A program made the translations under genes and the position numbers. Below are positions 15,273 to 23,249 of a stretch of 46,168 bases of DNA, one piece after another. Below the pieces are notes generated by a model. That model had not been told where the DNA came from. It saw nothing but the letters and a program-made list of their open reading frames with translations, and searched no databases. Every line of letters starts with the position of its first letter. Positions within the stretch are counted from its first letter, which is position 1. The stretch is from a virus. The stretch lies in IMG/VR virus record IMGVR_UViG_3300030380_004708, positions 1 through 46,168 of that record; one strand, 5' to 3'.

Positions 15273-17020
15273 AGAAGACAATATTCACAGTATTTATAAT
15301 ACTATTGTTGCCGTTACTGTTTCAGTCTTATCCTTTACAAATTTTAAAACTACAAACCTTTGATACGTTTGTTAAAGAATATGAGCCTAGTGGCAACTTT
15401 GCTATTCTCAATATTACACAAGAAGATATTTTTAAATCTGGTGGTTGGCCTTTTCCAAGACAGGAGCTTGCTCAAATACATGTAGACTTGCTGAATGCAG
15501 GTGCTATGGGAGTTGGTTGGGTAATCTCATTCCCACAGTCTGATCGTTTTGGTGGTGATGCTGTATTTTTAGAGGCATTAAATTATAGTCCTAGTGTCTT
15601 AGCTATGTTTGAATATGATAATGGTTTTTATCCAAAAACTAGCGGTACTGTTTTACTTGGTGAAAATATAAGTGGTATTATGGCAAAGGGAGTTGTCTCG
15701 AACAGCCACGATTACCTCCAAATCCCCCAAGGTCTGTCATCAGCTCCCACTGAAGTTGATAATCTTGTAAGACGGTTACCATTGTTAATGCAAACACCAG
15801 ACGGTTTTGTTTCTTCTTATGGTACAGAGGTTTTAAAAGTTTTGGCAGGTGCTAATACCTACATAATTAAAGGCGATGAAAATGGCATGCAACAAATAAC
15901 TGTGCAAGGATTACCGCCAGTTGATGTTGATCGCTTAGGCAGAAAATGGATTAGTTGGGTAAAAACTCCAGAAACCACACTAGACGAAATGAATGTCGAT
16001 GGTAAATTTGTTTTTGTTTCTGTGGATGCTCCAGGTGTTATGCCGCAAGTTGCAACTCCTGTCGGTCTGCTTGGCCCACACAAAGTTCAAGCAGCTTTAG
16101 CTGAGTCAATTTTGATCCAAGATTCTCCAAAAATACCAGATTGGGCATTAGCAGCCGAAATTTTAATTTTTGCAATTTTTGTGCTCACAGTTTCCCTTGT
16201 ATGCGCATATCTTAGTATGACCAAGGCGTTAGCCTTCGGCGTCATTTTCATGGCGTTGACAGGCTTCTTAGGCGTTTTAAGCATCAAAAACGGCATTTTA
16301 TTAGATTTTTCGTGGACTTTAGTGTCAGAATTTGTTGTTGGCAGCGTTATTTTCTATTTACGCTTTAGAAAAGAGTATTTATTACGCCAACAGATCAAAA
16401 AACAATTTGAACACTATTTAGATCCGCGACAAGTTAAACAACTTCAAGAGAATCCAGATTTGTTAAAACTTGGTGGCGAGAAAAAATATTGCAGTTATCT
16501 TTTCACCGATTTGCGAGGCTTTACTTCGTTAAGCGAAAAGTTACCGCCAGAAGAAGTTACAAATATTATGAACAAAACTTTGACTGTCCAGGTAAACGCA
16601 GTGCAAAAATTAGGTGGTATGACAGACAAATTCATCGGCGACGCCGGCATGTTTATATTTGGAGCGCCCTTAGATTGTGAAGATCACGAAACCAAAGTGG
16701 TACAAGCTGCAATAGATATACAAAAAGGCATAACTGAACTGAACAAAACACTTTCTACTCCGGTTGCAGTAGGGGTAGGCTGTCAGTCTGGATATGCAGT
16801 TATAGGAAATATGGGATCAGATACTCGGTTTGATTATTCTGCTATTGGAGATCCTGTAAACACAGCGGCAAGGTTAGAGTCAGCAACTAAAGAGATTGGT
16901 GTAGATATATTAATTGGCGATCAAACTGCAAAAAATTGTAAAATTGTATTAAAATTACTAAAACCTATAAACGTTAAAGGTAAAAAAGATAAATTAACAA
17001 TATGGACAGTCGATGAGTAA
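15269..17020 (+). CDS. CHASE2-domain class III adenylate cyclase, membrane-bound
   Basis: A 583-residue protein with a membrane helix at 5-20, a periplasmic CHASE2 sensor domain at about 25-285 ('FAILNITQEDI', 'GWPFPRQELAQIH', 'VDGKFVFVSVDAPG'), a cluster of membrane helices at 291-363 and a cytoplasmic class III cyclase domain at about 405-583. Catalytic residues are present: metal Asp 414 ('FTDLRGFTS') and Asp 458 with Lys 454 ('DKFIGDAG'), and Asn 531/Arg 535 ('PVNTAARLES'). Ser 524 occupies the base-selecting position, as in IIIb-type enzymes, so it likely makes cAMP from ATP. It overlaps the FecR gene by 4 nt and the spanin by 8 nt. An active cyclase on a phage is unusual. Confidence 0.93.
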   Translation: MKKTIFTVFIILLLPLLFQSYPLQILKLQTFDTFVKEYEPSGNFAILNITQEDIFKSGGWPFPRQELAQIHVDLLNAGAMGVGWVISFPQSDRFGGDAVFLEALNYSPSVLAMFEYDNGFYPKTSGTVLLGENISGIMAKGVVSNSHDYLQIPQGLSSAPTEVDNLVRRLPLLMQTPDGFVSSYGTEVLKVLAGANTYIIKGDENGMQQITVQGLPPVDVDRLGRKWISWVKTPETTLDEMNVDGKFVFVSVDAPGVMPQVATPVGLLGPHKVQAALAESILIQDSPKIPDWALAAEILIFAIFVLTVSLVCAYLSMTKALAFGVIFMALTGFLGVLSIKNGILLDFSWTLVSEFVVGSVIFYLRFRKEYLLRQQIKKQFEHYLDPRQVKQLQENPDLLKLGGEKKYCSYLFTDLRGFTSLSEKLPPEEVTNIMNKTLTVQVNAVQKLGGMTDKFIGDAGMFIFGAPLDCEDHETKVVQAAIDIQKGITELNKTLSTPVAVGVGCQSGYAVIGNMGSDTRFDYSAIGDPVNTAARLESATKEIGVDILIGDQTAKNCKIVLKLLKPINVKGKKDKLTIWTVDE

Positions 17021-17408
17021 AATATTATTTGGAGTTGTAGGCGTATTGATTATGTTGTGTAGTTTTTTGTATTGGCAAAATAATAAATTATCTACACTGA
17101 ATGACGCTTACACTGTAAGAGATAGTGAGCAAAAAGCGACAATTGAAAATTTACAAAATGATTTTACATTGCAAACAAACAGTTTGTTAGAGCTTCAGTC
17201 TAAGAACCAAGAAATTGAAGCAGAGATGTCAAGATACCTTGACATTTTTAAAAGACATAACTTGTCCAAATTAGCAATAGCTAAACCCGGACTTATTGAA
17301 ACAAGGGTAAACAATGGAACTAAAGATGTATTTGATAGCATTGAAAAAGATACTGCTAGTATCGACGATCTTGATAACGGCTTGCAGTTGCAGCCTAATA
17401 CCGACTAA
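17013..17408 (+). CDS. i-spanin (Rz-like)
   Basis: A 131-residue protein with an N-terminal membrane anchor (4-21, 'ILFGVVGVLIMLCSFLYW') and a periplasmic coiled coil (24-85). It is followed by 'KPGLIETRVNNGTKDVFDSI', a tail pattern I associate with inner-membrane spanins in marine phages. The out-of-frame overlap with a lipoprotein gene (17314) is the classic Rz/Rz1 arrangement. With its partner it would fuse the inner and outer membranes at lysis. Confidence 0.8.
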   Translation: MSKILFGVVGVLIMLCSFLYWQNNKLSTLNDAYTVRDSEQKATIENLQNDFTLQTNSLLELQSKNQEIEAEMSRYLDIFKRHNLSKLAIAKPGLIETRVNNGTKDVFDSIEKDTASIDDLDNGLQLQPNTD

Positions 17409-17703
17409 AAAAGTAGAGGTAATTAGCAAGCCAATAGAACGCAAGATTGTGCAGCCAATTCTTCCAAGAGCGGTAGCTTTACAAGAACCCTATTGGTATG
17501 TCGTATCCGAAAAGAATATTGATGAATTTCTGGAGCGCGTTGAAAAGGAACATGGGTCAGTGGTCTTTGTGGCTATGTCTGTACCTGACTACGAATTGAT
17601 GGCATATAATATGCAAGAGCTTAAAAGATATATTAAAGAGCTTAAAGAAGTAGTTATTTATTACAGAAAAGTAACAACAAACGAAGGAGAGGAGAATGAG
17701 TAA
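17314..17703 (+). CDS. o-spanin lipoprotein (Rz1-like)
   Basis: A 129-residue protein whose signal ends in a lipobox 'ITAC' (Cys 24), giving an outer-membrane lipoprotein. The mature part has a Pro-containing linker ('ERKIVQPILP') and a globular/helical end ('SVVFVAMSVPDYELMAYN'). The first 95 nt overlap the i-spanin gene in another frame, as in Rz/Rz1. It is longer than enterobacterial Rz1 but fits two-component spanins of marine phages. A start at 17326 is also possible. Confidence 0.75.
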   Translation: MELKMYLIALKKILLVSTILITACSCSLIPTKKVEVISKPIERKIVQPILPRAVALQEPYWYVVSEKNIDEFLERVEKEHGSVVFVAMSVPDYELMAYNMQELKRYIKELKEVVIYYRKVTTNEGEENE

Positions 17704-18091
17704 ATCACCAGAGGCTTTTGTATATAAGTGCAAACTTCGATCTGTTACCGATGGAGACACTATACGTCTAGAAACCATAGATCTTGGTTTTTCGGTACAA
17801 TTACATAATAAAGCAGTACGAATAGCAAAAATTGATACTCCGGAATCCCGGATCAACATTAAAAGATATCCTGAGCGCACTAAAGAAAAGGAACTTGGCT
17901 TATTAGCAAAAGCAAAATTGAAAGAGTGGTTGGTTGGTGATATAACATTAAGATCTTATGGAACAGATAAATATGGAAGAGTTTTAGGCGATGTATTCTG
18001 CGAGCAAGGAAATGTTGCAGATTTGCTTAAAAAAGAAAATCTTGCAGTTGATTACGATGGCGGCAAGAAAACAAAAAAATGGGGAGAATAA
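17696..18091 (+). CDS. Staphylococcal-nuclease-like (thermonuclease family) enzyme
   Basis: A 131-residue protein with the SNase fold pattern: 'VTDGDTIRL' (Asp 21), 'VRIAKIDTPE' (Arg 42, Asp 47), 'RTKEKELG' (Glu 64/66 region) and 'DKYGRVLGDVF' (Arg 95). These correspond to the calcium-binding and catalytic residues of micrococcal nuclease. No clear signal peptide is seen, so it should act in the cytoplasm or be released at lysis. It overlaps the o-spanin by 8 nt and ends 1 nt before the endolysin, so it is made late. Host DNA degradation is a plausible role. Confidence 0.85.
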   Translation: MSKSPEAFVYKCKLRSVTDGDTIRLETIDLGFSVQLHNKAVRIAKIDTPESRINIKRYPERTKEKELGLLAKAKLKEWLVGDITLRSYGTDKYGRVLGDVFCEQGNVADLLKKENLAVDYDGGKKTKKWGE

Positions 18092-18092
18092 A

Positions 18093-18548
18093 ATGCAAAT
18101 TTCAGAAGAAGGAAAACAATTAATAAAAAAATTCGAAGGGTGCGAGCTAGAAGCCTATAAATGCAGTGCAGGCGTTTGGACAATAGCTTACGGCAGAACA
18201 AAAAATGTAAAAAAAGGCGACAATTGTACACAAGAACAAGCAGATAAGTGGTTAGAGGAAGAGCTGCCTGTGTATGGCGCTTATGTCAGCGATGCTGTAT
18301 TAGTGCCGCTAGACCAAAATGAATTTGATGCTTTAGTAGCTTGGGTATATAACCTAGGTCCTTCAAACCTAAATAGCAGCACTATGTTAAAAGTTTTAAA
18401 TGACAATAAAAAAGATGAAGTACCACATCAAATGCGCAAATGGAACAAAGCCAGAGTAAATGGTGAAAAGGTTGTTTTACCAGGCTTAGAGCGTAGGAGA
18501 CTGGCTGAATCTTTGCTATTTGAAGGCAAGGAATGGCACGAAGTATAA
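18093..18548 (+). CDS. Endolysin, GH24 (T4-type) lysozyme
   Basis: A 151-residue muramidase with the phage-lysozyme start 'EGKQLIKKFEGCELEAYKCS' and 'GVWTIAYGRT'. The E-x8-(D/C)-x5-T catalytic arrangement is Glu 15, Cys 24, Thr 30, so the usual Asp is Cys, a variant found in many phage lysozymes. Later blocks 'LDQNEFDALVAWVYNLGP' and 'GLERRRLAE' confirm the family. A GGGGAG ribosome-binding site precedes the ATG at 18093. There is no signal-anchor, so it depends on holins to cross the inner membrane. Confidence 0.93.
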   Translation: MQISEEGKQLIKKFEGCELEAYKCSAGVWTIAYGRTKNVKKGDNCTQEQADKWLEEELPVYGAYVSDAVLVPLDQNEFDALVAWVYNLGPSNLNSSTMLKVLNDNKKDEVPHQMRKWNKARVNGEKVVLPGLERRRLAESLLFEGKEWHEV

Positions 18549-18584
18549 CAGTATGTAATACTACAGCTAGGCGTAAAAAGCTTA

Positions 18585-18629
18585 GAGCTGAGTTGCAAAA
18601 AATATCGTCGCTACCTTGTTTCTCAGCTC
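18585..18629. repeat. Inverted repeat before the terminase gene
   Basis: Perfect 8 bp arms GAGCTGAG (18585-18592) and CTCAGCTC (18622-18629) are separated by 29 nt and end 4 nt before the terminase ATG. There is no T-run, so it is not a standard terminator. It could be an RNA structure that limits terminase translation, or a packaging-related site. Confidence 0.4.
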
Positions 18630-18633
18630 GATT

Positions 18634-20118
18634 ATGAGCGACGTTTCTTTCAAAGACTTTGATATTTTATCTGAACAAGATAAAGCTGAGGCTGTAGCCT
18701 TATTACAAAGGTATGACCAATTAGAGAAGCAAGATGGCTGTCAAAGCGATTTTATTAGTTTTATTAAGCACATGTGGCCAGAGTTTATTGAAGGCAGACA
18801 CCACAAAATAATAGCTGATAAATTCAACAAGATTGCCGACGGTAAACTGAAAAGATTAATTGTTTGTTTGCCACCTCGACACTCTAAGTCAGAGTTTGCA
18901 TCAACCTTTTTTCCTGCTTGGATGATGGGTAGAAGAGGTAATTTAAAAATAATACAAACCACTCACACGGCTGAACTTGCAGTTAGGTTTGGTAGAAAGG
19001 TAAGAAATATCATTGATAGCACTGAATATCAACACATTTTTCCTGAGCTTAAATTACAGGCAGATAACAAATCAGCTGGGCGTTGGACAAGTAACCAAGA
19101 GGGTGAGTTCTTTGCTGCTGGTGTTGGTGGTGCTATTACAGGTCGTGGTGCAGACTTGCTTATAATAGATGATCCTCATTCTGAACAGGACGCGCTTTCA
19201 CCCAAAGCTCTAGAATCAGCTTACGAATGGTACACATCTGGACCACGACAGCGTTTACAGCCAGGCGGGATTATAGTGATAGTAATGACTAGATGGAGCA
19301 CTAAAGATTTGGTTGGTAAGGTGCTAAATAAACAAGGCGACGAAAACGCCGATCAATGGGAAGTAGTTGAGTTTCCAGCAATCATGCCAGATTCAGAAAA
19401 ACCATTATGGCCAGAGTTTTGGAAAAAAGAGGAATTATTAGGAGTGAAAGCATCACTGCCTATATCAAAATGGAATAGTCAATGGATGCAAAACCCCACA
19501 GCTGAAGAAGGGTCTATTGTTAAAAGAGAGTGGTGGAATCGCTGGGAGGATGATGATGTGCCACCTTACAGCTACGTCATACAGAGCTATGATACTGCGT
19601 TCTCAAAAAAAGAAACGGCTGACTACTCAGCTATAACGACATGGGCGATCTTTAATCGTGGCGATGAAAATAATGATGAAATCATATTACTGGATGCAAA
19701 AAGAGTGAGATGTGACTTTCCAGAATTAAAAAAACTAGCTTTGGAGGAGTATAGATATTGGGAACCGGATTGTGTACTCATTGAAGCCAAAGCTTCTGGT
19801 ACTCCGCTAACACATGAATTAAGACGCATGGGCATACCTGTAACTTCCTATACACCAAGCAGAGGACAAGATAAGGTAGCACGAATGAACAGTGTTGCAC
19901 CTATATTTGAGTCAGGCATGGTGTGGGCACCAGAGGATGATTTTGCTGAGGAAGTCATTGAAGAAATGGCATCCTTTCCCTTTGGTGATTATGATGACTA
20001 TTGCGATAGTGCTACAATGGCTTTGATGAGATTTAGGCAAGGTGGTTTTATATCTTTATATGAAGATTACCAGGATGAGGTGAAATTATTAAGGAAGAAC
20101 AGGACAGTATATTATTAA
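18634..20118 (+). CDS. terL: Terminase large subunit (DNA packaging ATPase/nuclease)
   Basis: A 494-residue protein from the ATG at 18634; an upstream in-frame TTG at 18616 adds six residues. ATPase part: atypical Walker A 'LPPRHSKSE' near residue 80 and Walker B 'LLIIDDPHSE' near 176, with the motor motif 'IIVIVMTRWS'. Nuclease part: 'SYDTAFSKKETADYSA', 'VLIEAKASGTPL' and 'DYCDSATMALMRF', supplying the acidic metal ligands of the RNase H-like fold. It pumps DNA into the prohead and cuts it. No small subunit is recognised next to it. Confidence 0.95.
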   Translation: MSDVSFKDFDILSEQDKAEAVALLQRYDQLEKQDGCQSDFISFIKHMWPEFIEGRHHKIIADKFNKIADGKLKRLIVCLPPRHSKSEFASTFFPAWMMGRRGNLKIIQTTHTAELAVRFGRKVRNIIDSTEYQHIFPELKLQADNKSAGRWTSNQEGEFFAAGVGGAITGRGADLLIIDDPHSEQDALSPKALESAYEWYTSGPRQRLQPGGIIVIVMTRWSTKDLVGKVLNKQGDENADQWEVVEFPAIMPDSEKPLWPEFWKKEELLGVKASLPISKWNSQWMQNPTAEEGSIVKREWWNRWEDDDVPPYSYVIQSYDTAFSKKETADYSAITTWAIFNRGDENNDEIILLDAKRVRCDFPELKKLALEEYRYWEPDCVLIEAKASGTPLTHELRRMGIPVTSYTPSRGQDKVARMNSVAPIFESGMVWAPEDDFAEEVIEEMASFPFGDYDDYCDSATMALMRFRQGGFISLYEDYQDEVKLLRKNRTVYY

Positions 20119-20159
20119 AAACCTACGCAACTAGGTTTTTGTGGGATGGCACAGAACAC

Positions 20160-20306
20160 ATGGGCCCATTAATCCATGCGCCCAGCCTTGAGTCAGCAAA
20201 ACTAATAGCAGAATATCATGGTCTTTTGCTTGATGGTGAATTAGAGGCTATTATAGGCACTGAGATAGATTTTACTGAAAATCTGCAAGACAAGGTAATA
20301 CATTAA
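20160..20306 (+). CDS. Small protein between terminase and portal; start uncertain
   Basis: From the ATG at 20160 the frame gives 48 residues, 'MGPLIHAPSLESAKLIAEYH..'. The frame stays open and protein-like upstream ('LKTYATRFLWDGTEH') back to a stop at 20076-20078, so the true start is probably earlier: TTG 20139, or an ATT at 20085/20088 behind a GAGGTGA ribosome-binding-site-like sequence. The product is a small mixed alpha/beta protein of unknown role, ending 1 nt before the portal ATG. It fits a structural or packaging accessory gene. Confidence 0.55.
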   Translation: MGPLIHAPSLESAKLIAEYHGLLLDGELEAIIGTEIDFTENLQDKVIH

Positions 20307-20307
20307 T

Positions 20308-22794
20308 ATGGCTATAGATAAATTAGGCACAAACAATGATCCAGATGTAAAAGTACAAGGATCAGCAGTTAGCATTGTGCCCGACACTACACGCGACGAA
20401 GAAATACAAGCAGCAGCACAAATTCTAGTAGATGATGAGCAAGTTCTCTTAGATCAAGAAATGCAAGCACAAACTCAGCCACAAATGAGTTTTGATGCTA
20501 ATTTAGTAGACTTTGTCGACACTAATACCTTAGAAAAAATATCAAACGACTTGCTTGATGCTATAGCTACAGACAAAGAATCTAGAGGTGAATGGGAGAA
20601 AACCTATACCGACGGTCTGAAATACCTTGGTATGAAATTTGATGAGACAAGATCACAACCCTTTGAAGGATCATCAGGTGTGGTGCACCCAATCTTGGCA
20701 GAAGCAGTTACACAGTTTCAGGCTCAAGCCTACAAAGAAATGTTACCAGCTAAAGGACCTGTAAAAACTGAAATTGTTGGTGCACGAACTATTGAGACAG
20801 AAAGCCAAGCTGAACGTGTCCAAGAGTTTATGAATTATTACATTATGAACGAAATGGACGAGTATGATCCTGAGCTAGATCAAATGTTATTTTATTTACC
20901 GCTTGCTGGCTCTTGTTTTAAAAAAGTATATTTTGATTTTGTACTAAATAGAGCGGTTGCAAAATTTGTTGCACCCGAGGACTTGATTGTACCTTATGAG
21001 GCTGCTGACATAAGTTCGGCTGAACGCATTACGCACTCCATAAGCATGTCTGCGAATGAAATTAAAAAACAACAAGTATCTGGTTTTTACGCTAATGCAG
21101 ACATAGGATCAGGCTCTTATAGCGAAGATATGGACGAGATTGCAGAAGCTATAGATGATATACAAGGCATATCACCATCTTATAAAGAAAATAGGAATCG
21201 CACGGTTTATGAAGTGCATACTGTCCTCGACATAGAAGGCTTTGAAGATTTAGACCAACAAGGTGTACCTACAGGTCTGAAATTACCATACATAGTAACC
21301 ATTGAAGAAGATTCGCAAAAAATACTCTCAATCCGCAGAAACTATAGAGAAAATGACGCCCTGAAAAATAAAATAAATTATTTTGTTCAATATAAATTCT
21401 TACCAGGCTTAGGGTTTTACGGTCTTGGCTTATCGCACATGATTGGTGGTTTATCAAAAGCTTCAACATCTATTCTTAGACAGCTTATTGATGCAGGCAC
21501 ATTAGCCAACTTACCAGCAGGATTTAAAGCTAGAGGCATGCGTATTAGAGATGAAGATGATCCGCTACAACCCGGAGAGTTCAGAGATATCGACACTACA
21601 GGCGGATCTTTACGAGAAAACCTTATACCTTTACCAATAAAAGAACCTAGTAATGTTCTTATGCAACTACTCGGTATTTTGGTTGACTCGGGTAAAAGAT
21701 TTGCGGCTATAGCAGATATGAACGTAGGTGACATGAACCAAGCCATGCCTGTTGGGACAACTGTTGCTTTACTTGAGCGTGGTACTAAGGTTATGAGCGC
21801 AATCCATAAAAGATTACATTACGCACAAAGAATTGAGTTTGGTTTATTAGCAAAAGTATTTAGTGAATACTTGCCTCCTGTTTACAATTATCAAGTTGGT
21901 AGCGGAGCGCAAGAAGTAAAACAAATGGACTTTGATGACAGAGTAGATATTATTCCTATCTCAGACCCTAATATTTTTTCACAAAGCCAAAGAGTCACAC
22001 TAGCACAAGAGCTGTTACAAATGGTGCAATCTAATCCAGAAATACACGGTCCGACAGGTATATATGAAGCTTACCGCAGAATGTACGCAGCGCTAGGTGT
22101 TGATAATGTAGATGCATTATTGCAACCACCAGCAGATAACACACCAAAACCAATTGATGCGGGTCAAGAAAATGCAGGTTTGTTATTAGGTCAGCCAGCA
22201 CAAGCGTTTGCAGAGCAAAACCATCAAGCTCACTTGGAAGCGCACAAAAGTCTGTTCTTAACGGATATTGTAAAACAAAGTCCGCAAGTGCAAGCATTAA
22301 TTATTTCTCACTGTATGCAACATTTACAATTTATGGCCATGCAAATGGCACAAGAGCAAATGCCACCTGAAATGCAGCAACAAATACAGCAAATACAAGC
22401 AAACATGCAACAAGTGTCGCCACAAGAAGCGCAACAAATACAACAACAAATACAGATGCTTATTGAACAGTTCAGTTCACAAATTATGGCGCAACTAGCA
22501 AACGAGTTTCTGCAATCAATTGGCATGGGCGGTAGCGATGATCCGTTGGTTGATATTAGAAAGCGTGAATTAGACTTACGCGATAAAGAGCTTGACATGG
22601 AATCAGATCAATTTGTTGCCAAACAAAACCAAAGACAGCAAGAAAAAATTATGGATAGCGAATTGCAACAACAACGAATAAATGTACAAAAACAAATAGC
22701 TGATGATAAACTTGGAGTGGCAGTAGACAGATTAAAACAAAATGCAGATCTTAAACTGCTTGAATTACAAAATAAATTGAGAGGAATAAGATGA
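20308..22794 (+). CDS. Portal protein
   Basis: An 828-residue protein located between the terminase and scaffold. It has portal-type blocks: 'GRRGEW'-like 'SRGEWEKTYTDGLKYLGM', 'FEGSSGVVHPILAEAVTQFQ', 'YKEMLPAKGPVKT', 'KFLPGLGFYGLGLSHMIGG', and a wing/clip region with 'LRENLIPLPIKEPSNVL'. The C-terminal 200 residues are Gln/Met-rich and helical ('QQIQQIQANMQQ'), suiting the long barrel found in podovirus portals. Twelve copies would form the DNA channel at one vertex. The length is typical of podovirus portals (about 700-850). Confidence 0.9.
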   Translation: MAIDKLGTNNDPDVKVQGSAVSIVPDTTRDEEIQAAAQILVDDEQVLLDQEMQAQTQPQMSFDANLVDFVDTNTLEKISNDLLDAIATDKESRGEWEKTYTDGLKYLGMKFDETRSQPFEGSSGVVHPILAEAVTQFQAQAYKEMLPAKGPVKTEIVGARTIETESQAERVQEFMNYYIMNEMDEYDPELDQMLFYLPLAGSCFKKVYFDFVLNRAVAKFVAPEDLIVPYEAADISSAERITHSISMSANEIKKQQVSGFYANADIGSGSYSEDMDEIAEAIDDIQGISPSYKENRNRTVYEVHTVLDIEGFEDLDQQGVPTGLKLPYIVTIEEDSQKILSIRRNYRENDALKNKINYFVQYKFLPGLGFYGLGLSHMIGGLSKASTSILRQLIDAGTLANLPAGFKARGMRIRDEDDPLQPGEFRDIDTTGGSLRENLIPLPIKEPSNVLMQLLGILVDSGKRFAAIADMNVGDMNQAMPVGTTVALLERGTKVMSAIHKRLHYAQRIEFGLLAKVFSEYLPPVYNYQVGSGAQEVKQMDFDDRVDIIPISDPNIFSQSQRVTLAQELLQMVQSNPEIHGPTGIYEAYRRMYAALGVDNVDALLQPPADNTPKPIDAGQENAGLLLGQPAQAFAEQNHQAHLEAHKSLFLTDIVKQSPQVQALIISHCMQHLQFMAMQMAQEQMPPEMQQQIQQIQANMQQVSPQEAQQIQQQIQMLIEQFSSQIMAQLANEFLQSIGMGGSDDPLVDIRKRELDLRDKELDMESDQFVAKQNQRQQEKIMDSELQQQRINVQKQIADDKLGVAVDRLKQNADLKLLELQNKLRGIR

Positions 22795-23063
22795 CCACAT
22801 CATATAGAAAAGAAGCGGCAGCAAAACTCAAAGCTGAAAAAAAAGTTTTACGAGAACAGGAGGCAGCTGCAAATAAAGCAAAATTAGAGGCTGAGGGCAA
22901 AGCGCATCAAGAAAACATGGATAGGCTAGCAAAAAAATTAGCAAGATTATCTGGTGATGCTGTTGTCGAGGAAAAGCCTGTTAAGAAAAAAGCTGTAAAA
23001 AAACCGGTTAAAAAAGCTGTTAAAAAAAGCGTTGCAAAGAAAAAATCTAAGGCAAAAAAATAA
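22791..23063 (+). CDS. Lys/Ala-rich basic protein, histone H1-like tail
   Basis: A 90-residue protein with a charged helix (residues 5-50, 'AEKKVLREQEAAANKAKLEA') followed by a Lys-Ala-Val repeat tail ('KKKAVKKPVKKAVKKS') like histone H1 or bacterial AlgP/HU tails. It is strongly basic and probably binds DNA or the acidic head interior. It overlaps the portal stop by 4 nt. Use in DNA condensation is inference. Confidence 0.65.
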   Translation: MTTSYRKEAAAKLKAEKKVLREQEAAANKAKLEAEGKAHQENMDRLAKKLARLSGDAVVEEKPVKKKAVKKPVKKAVKKSVAKKKSKAKK

Positions 23064-23066
23064 ATA

Positions 23067-23249
23067 ATGGACGAAATTCAATTAATCGATAAGATTAAAC
23101 GCGCCATATCATCCAGAGAAGAGCAAATACAAGAAACTCTTATGTCTGGTGGACTCAAAGATATTGAACATTATAAATATTTGCAAGGAGAGCTTTCTGC
23201 TTTATACTATATTGCAAACGCAATAAGTGATTTAGGAAAAGATATATGA
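23067..23249 (+). CDS. Small helical phage protein
   Basis: A 60-residue helical protein, 'IDKIKRAISSREEQIQETLM' and 'DIEHYKYLQGELSALYYI'. Such short proteins between portal and capsid genes are common in marine podoviruses and have no assigned role. It overlaps the GroES-like gene by 4 nt (ATGA type), so the two are made together. Confidence 0.7.
   Translation: MDEIQLIDKIKRAISSREEQIQETLMSGGLKDIEHYKYLQGELSALYYIANAISDLGKDI

Noticed and set aside
18616-18633. TTG start giving six extra residues on the terminase
   Set aside because: No ribosome-binding site before TTG and conserved sequence starts after the ATG at 18634; kept only as an alternative.
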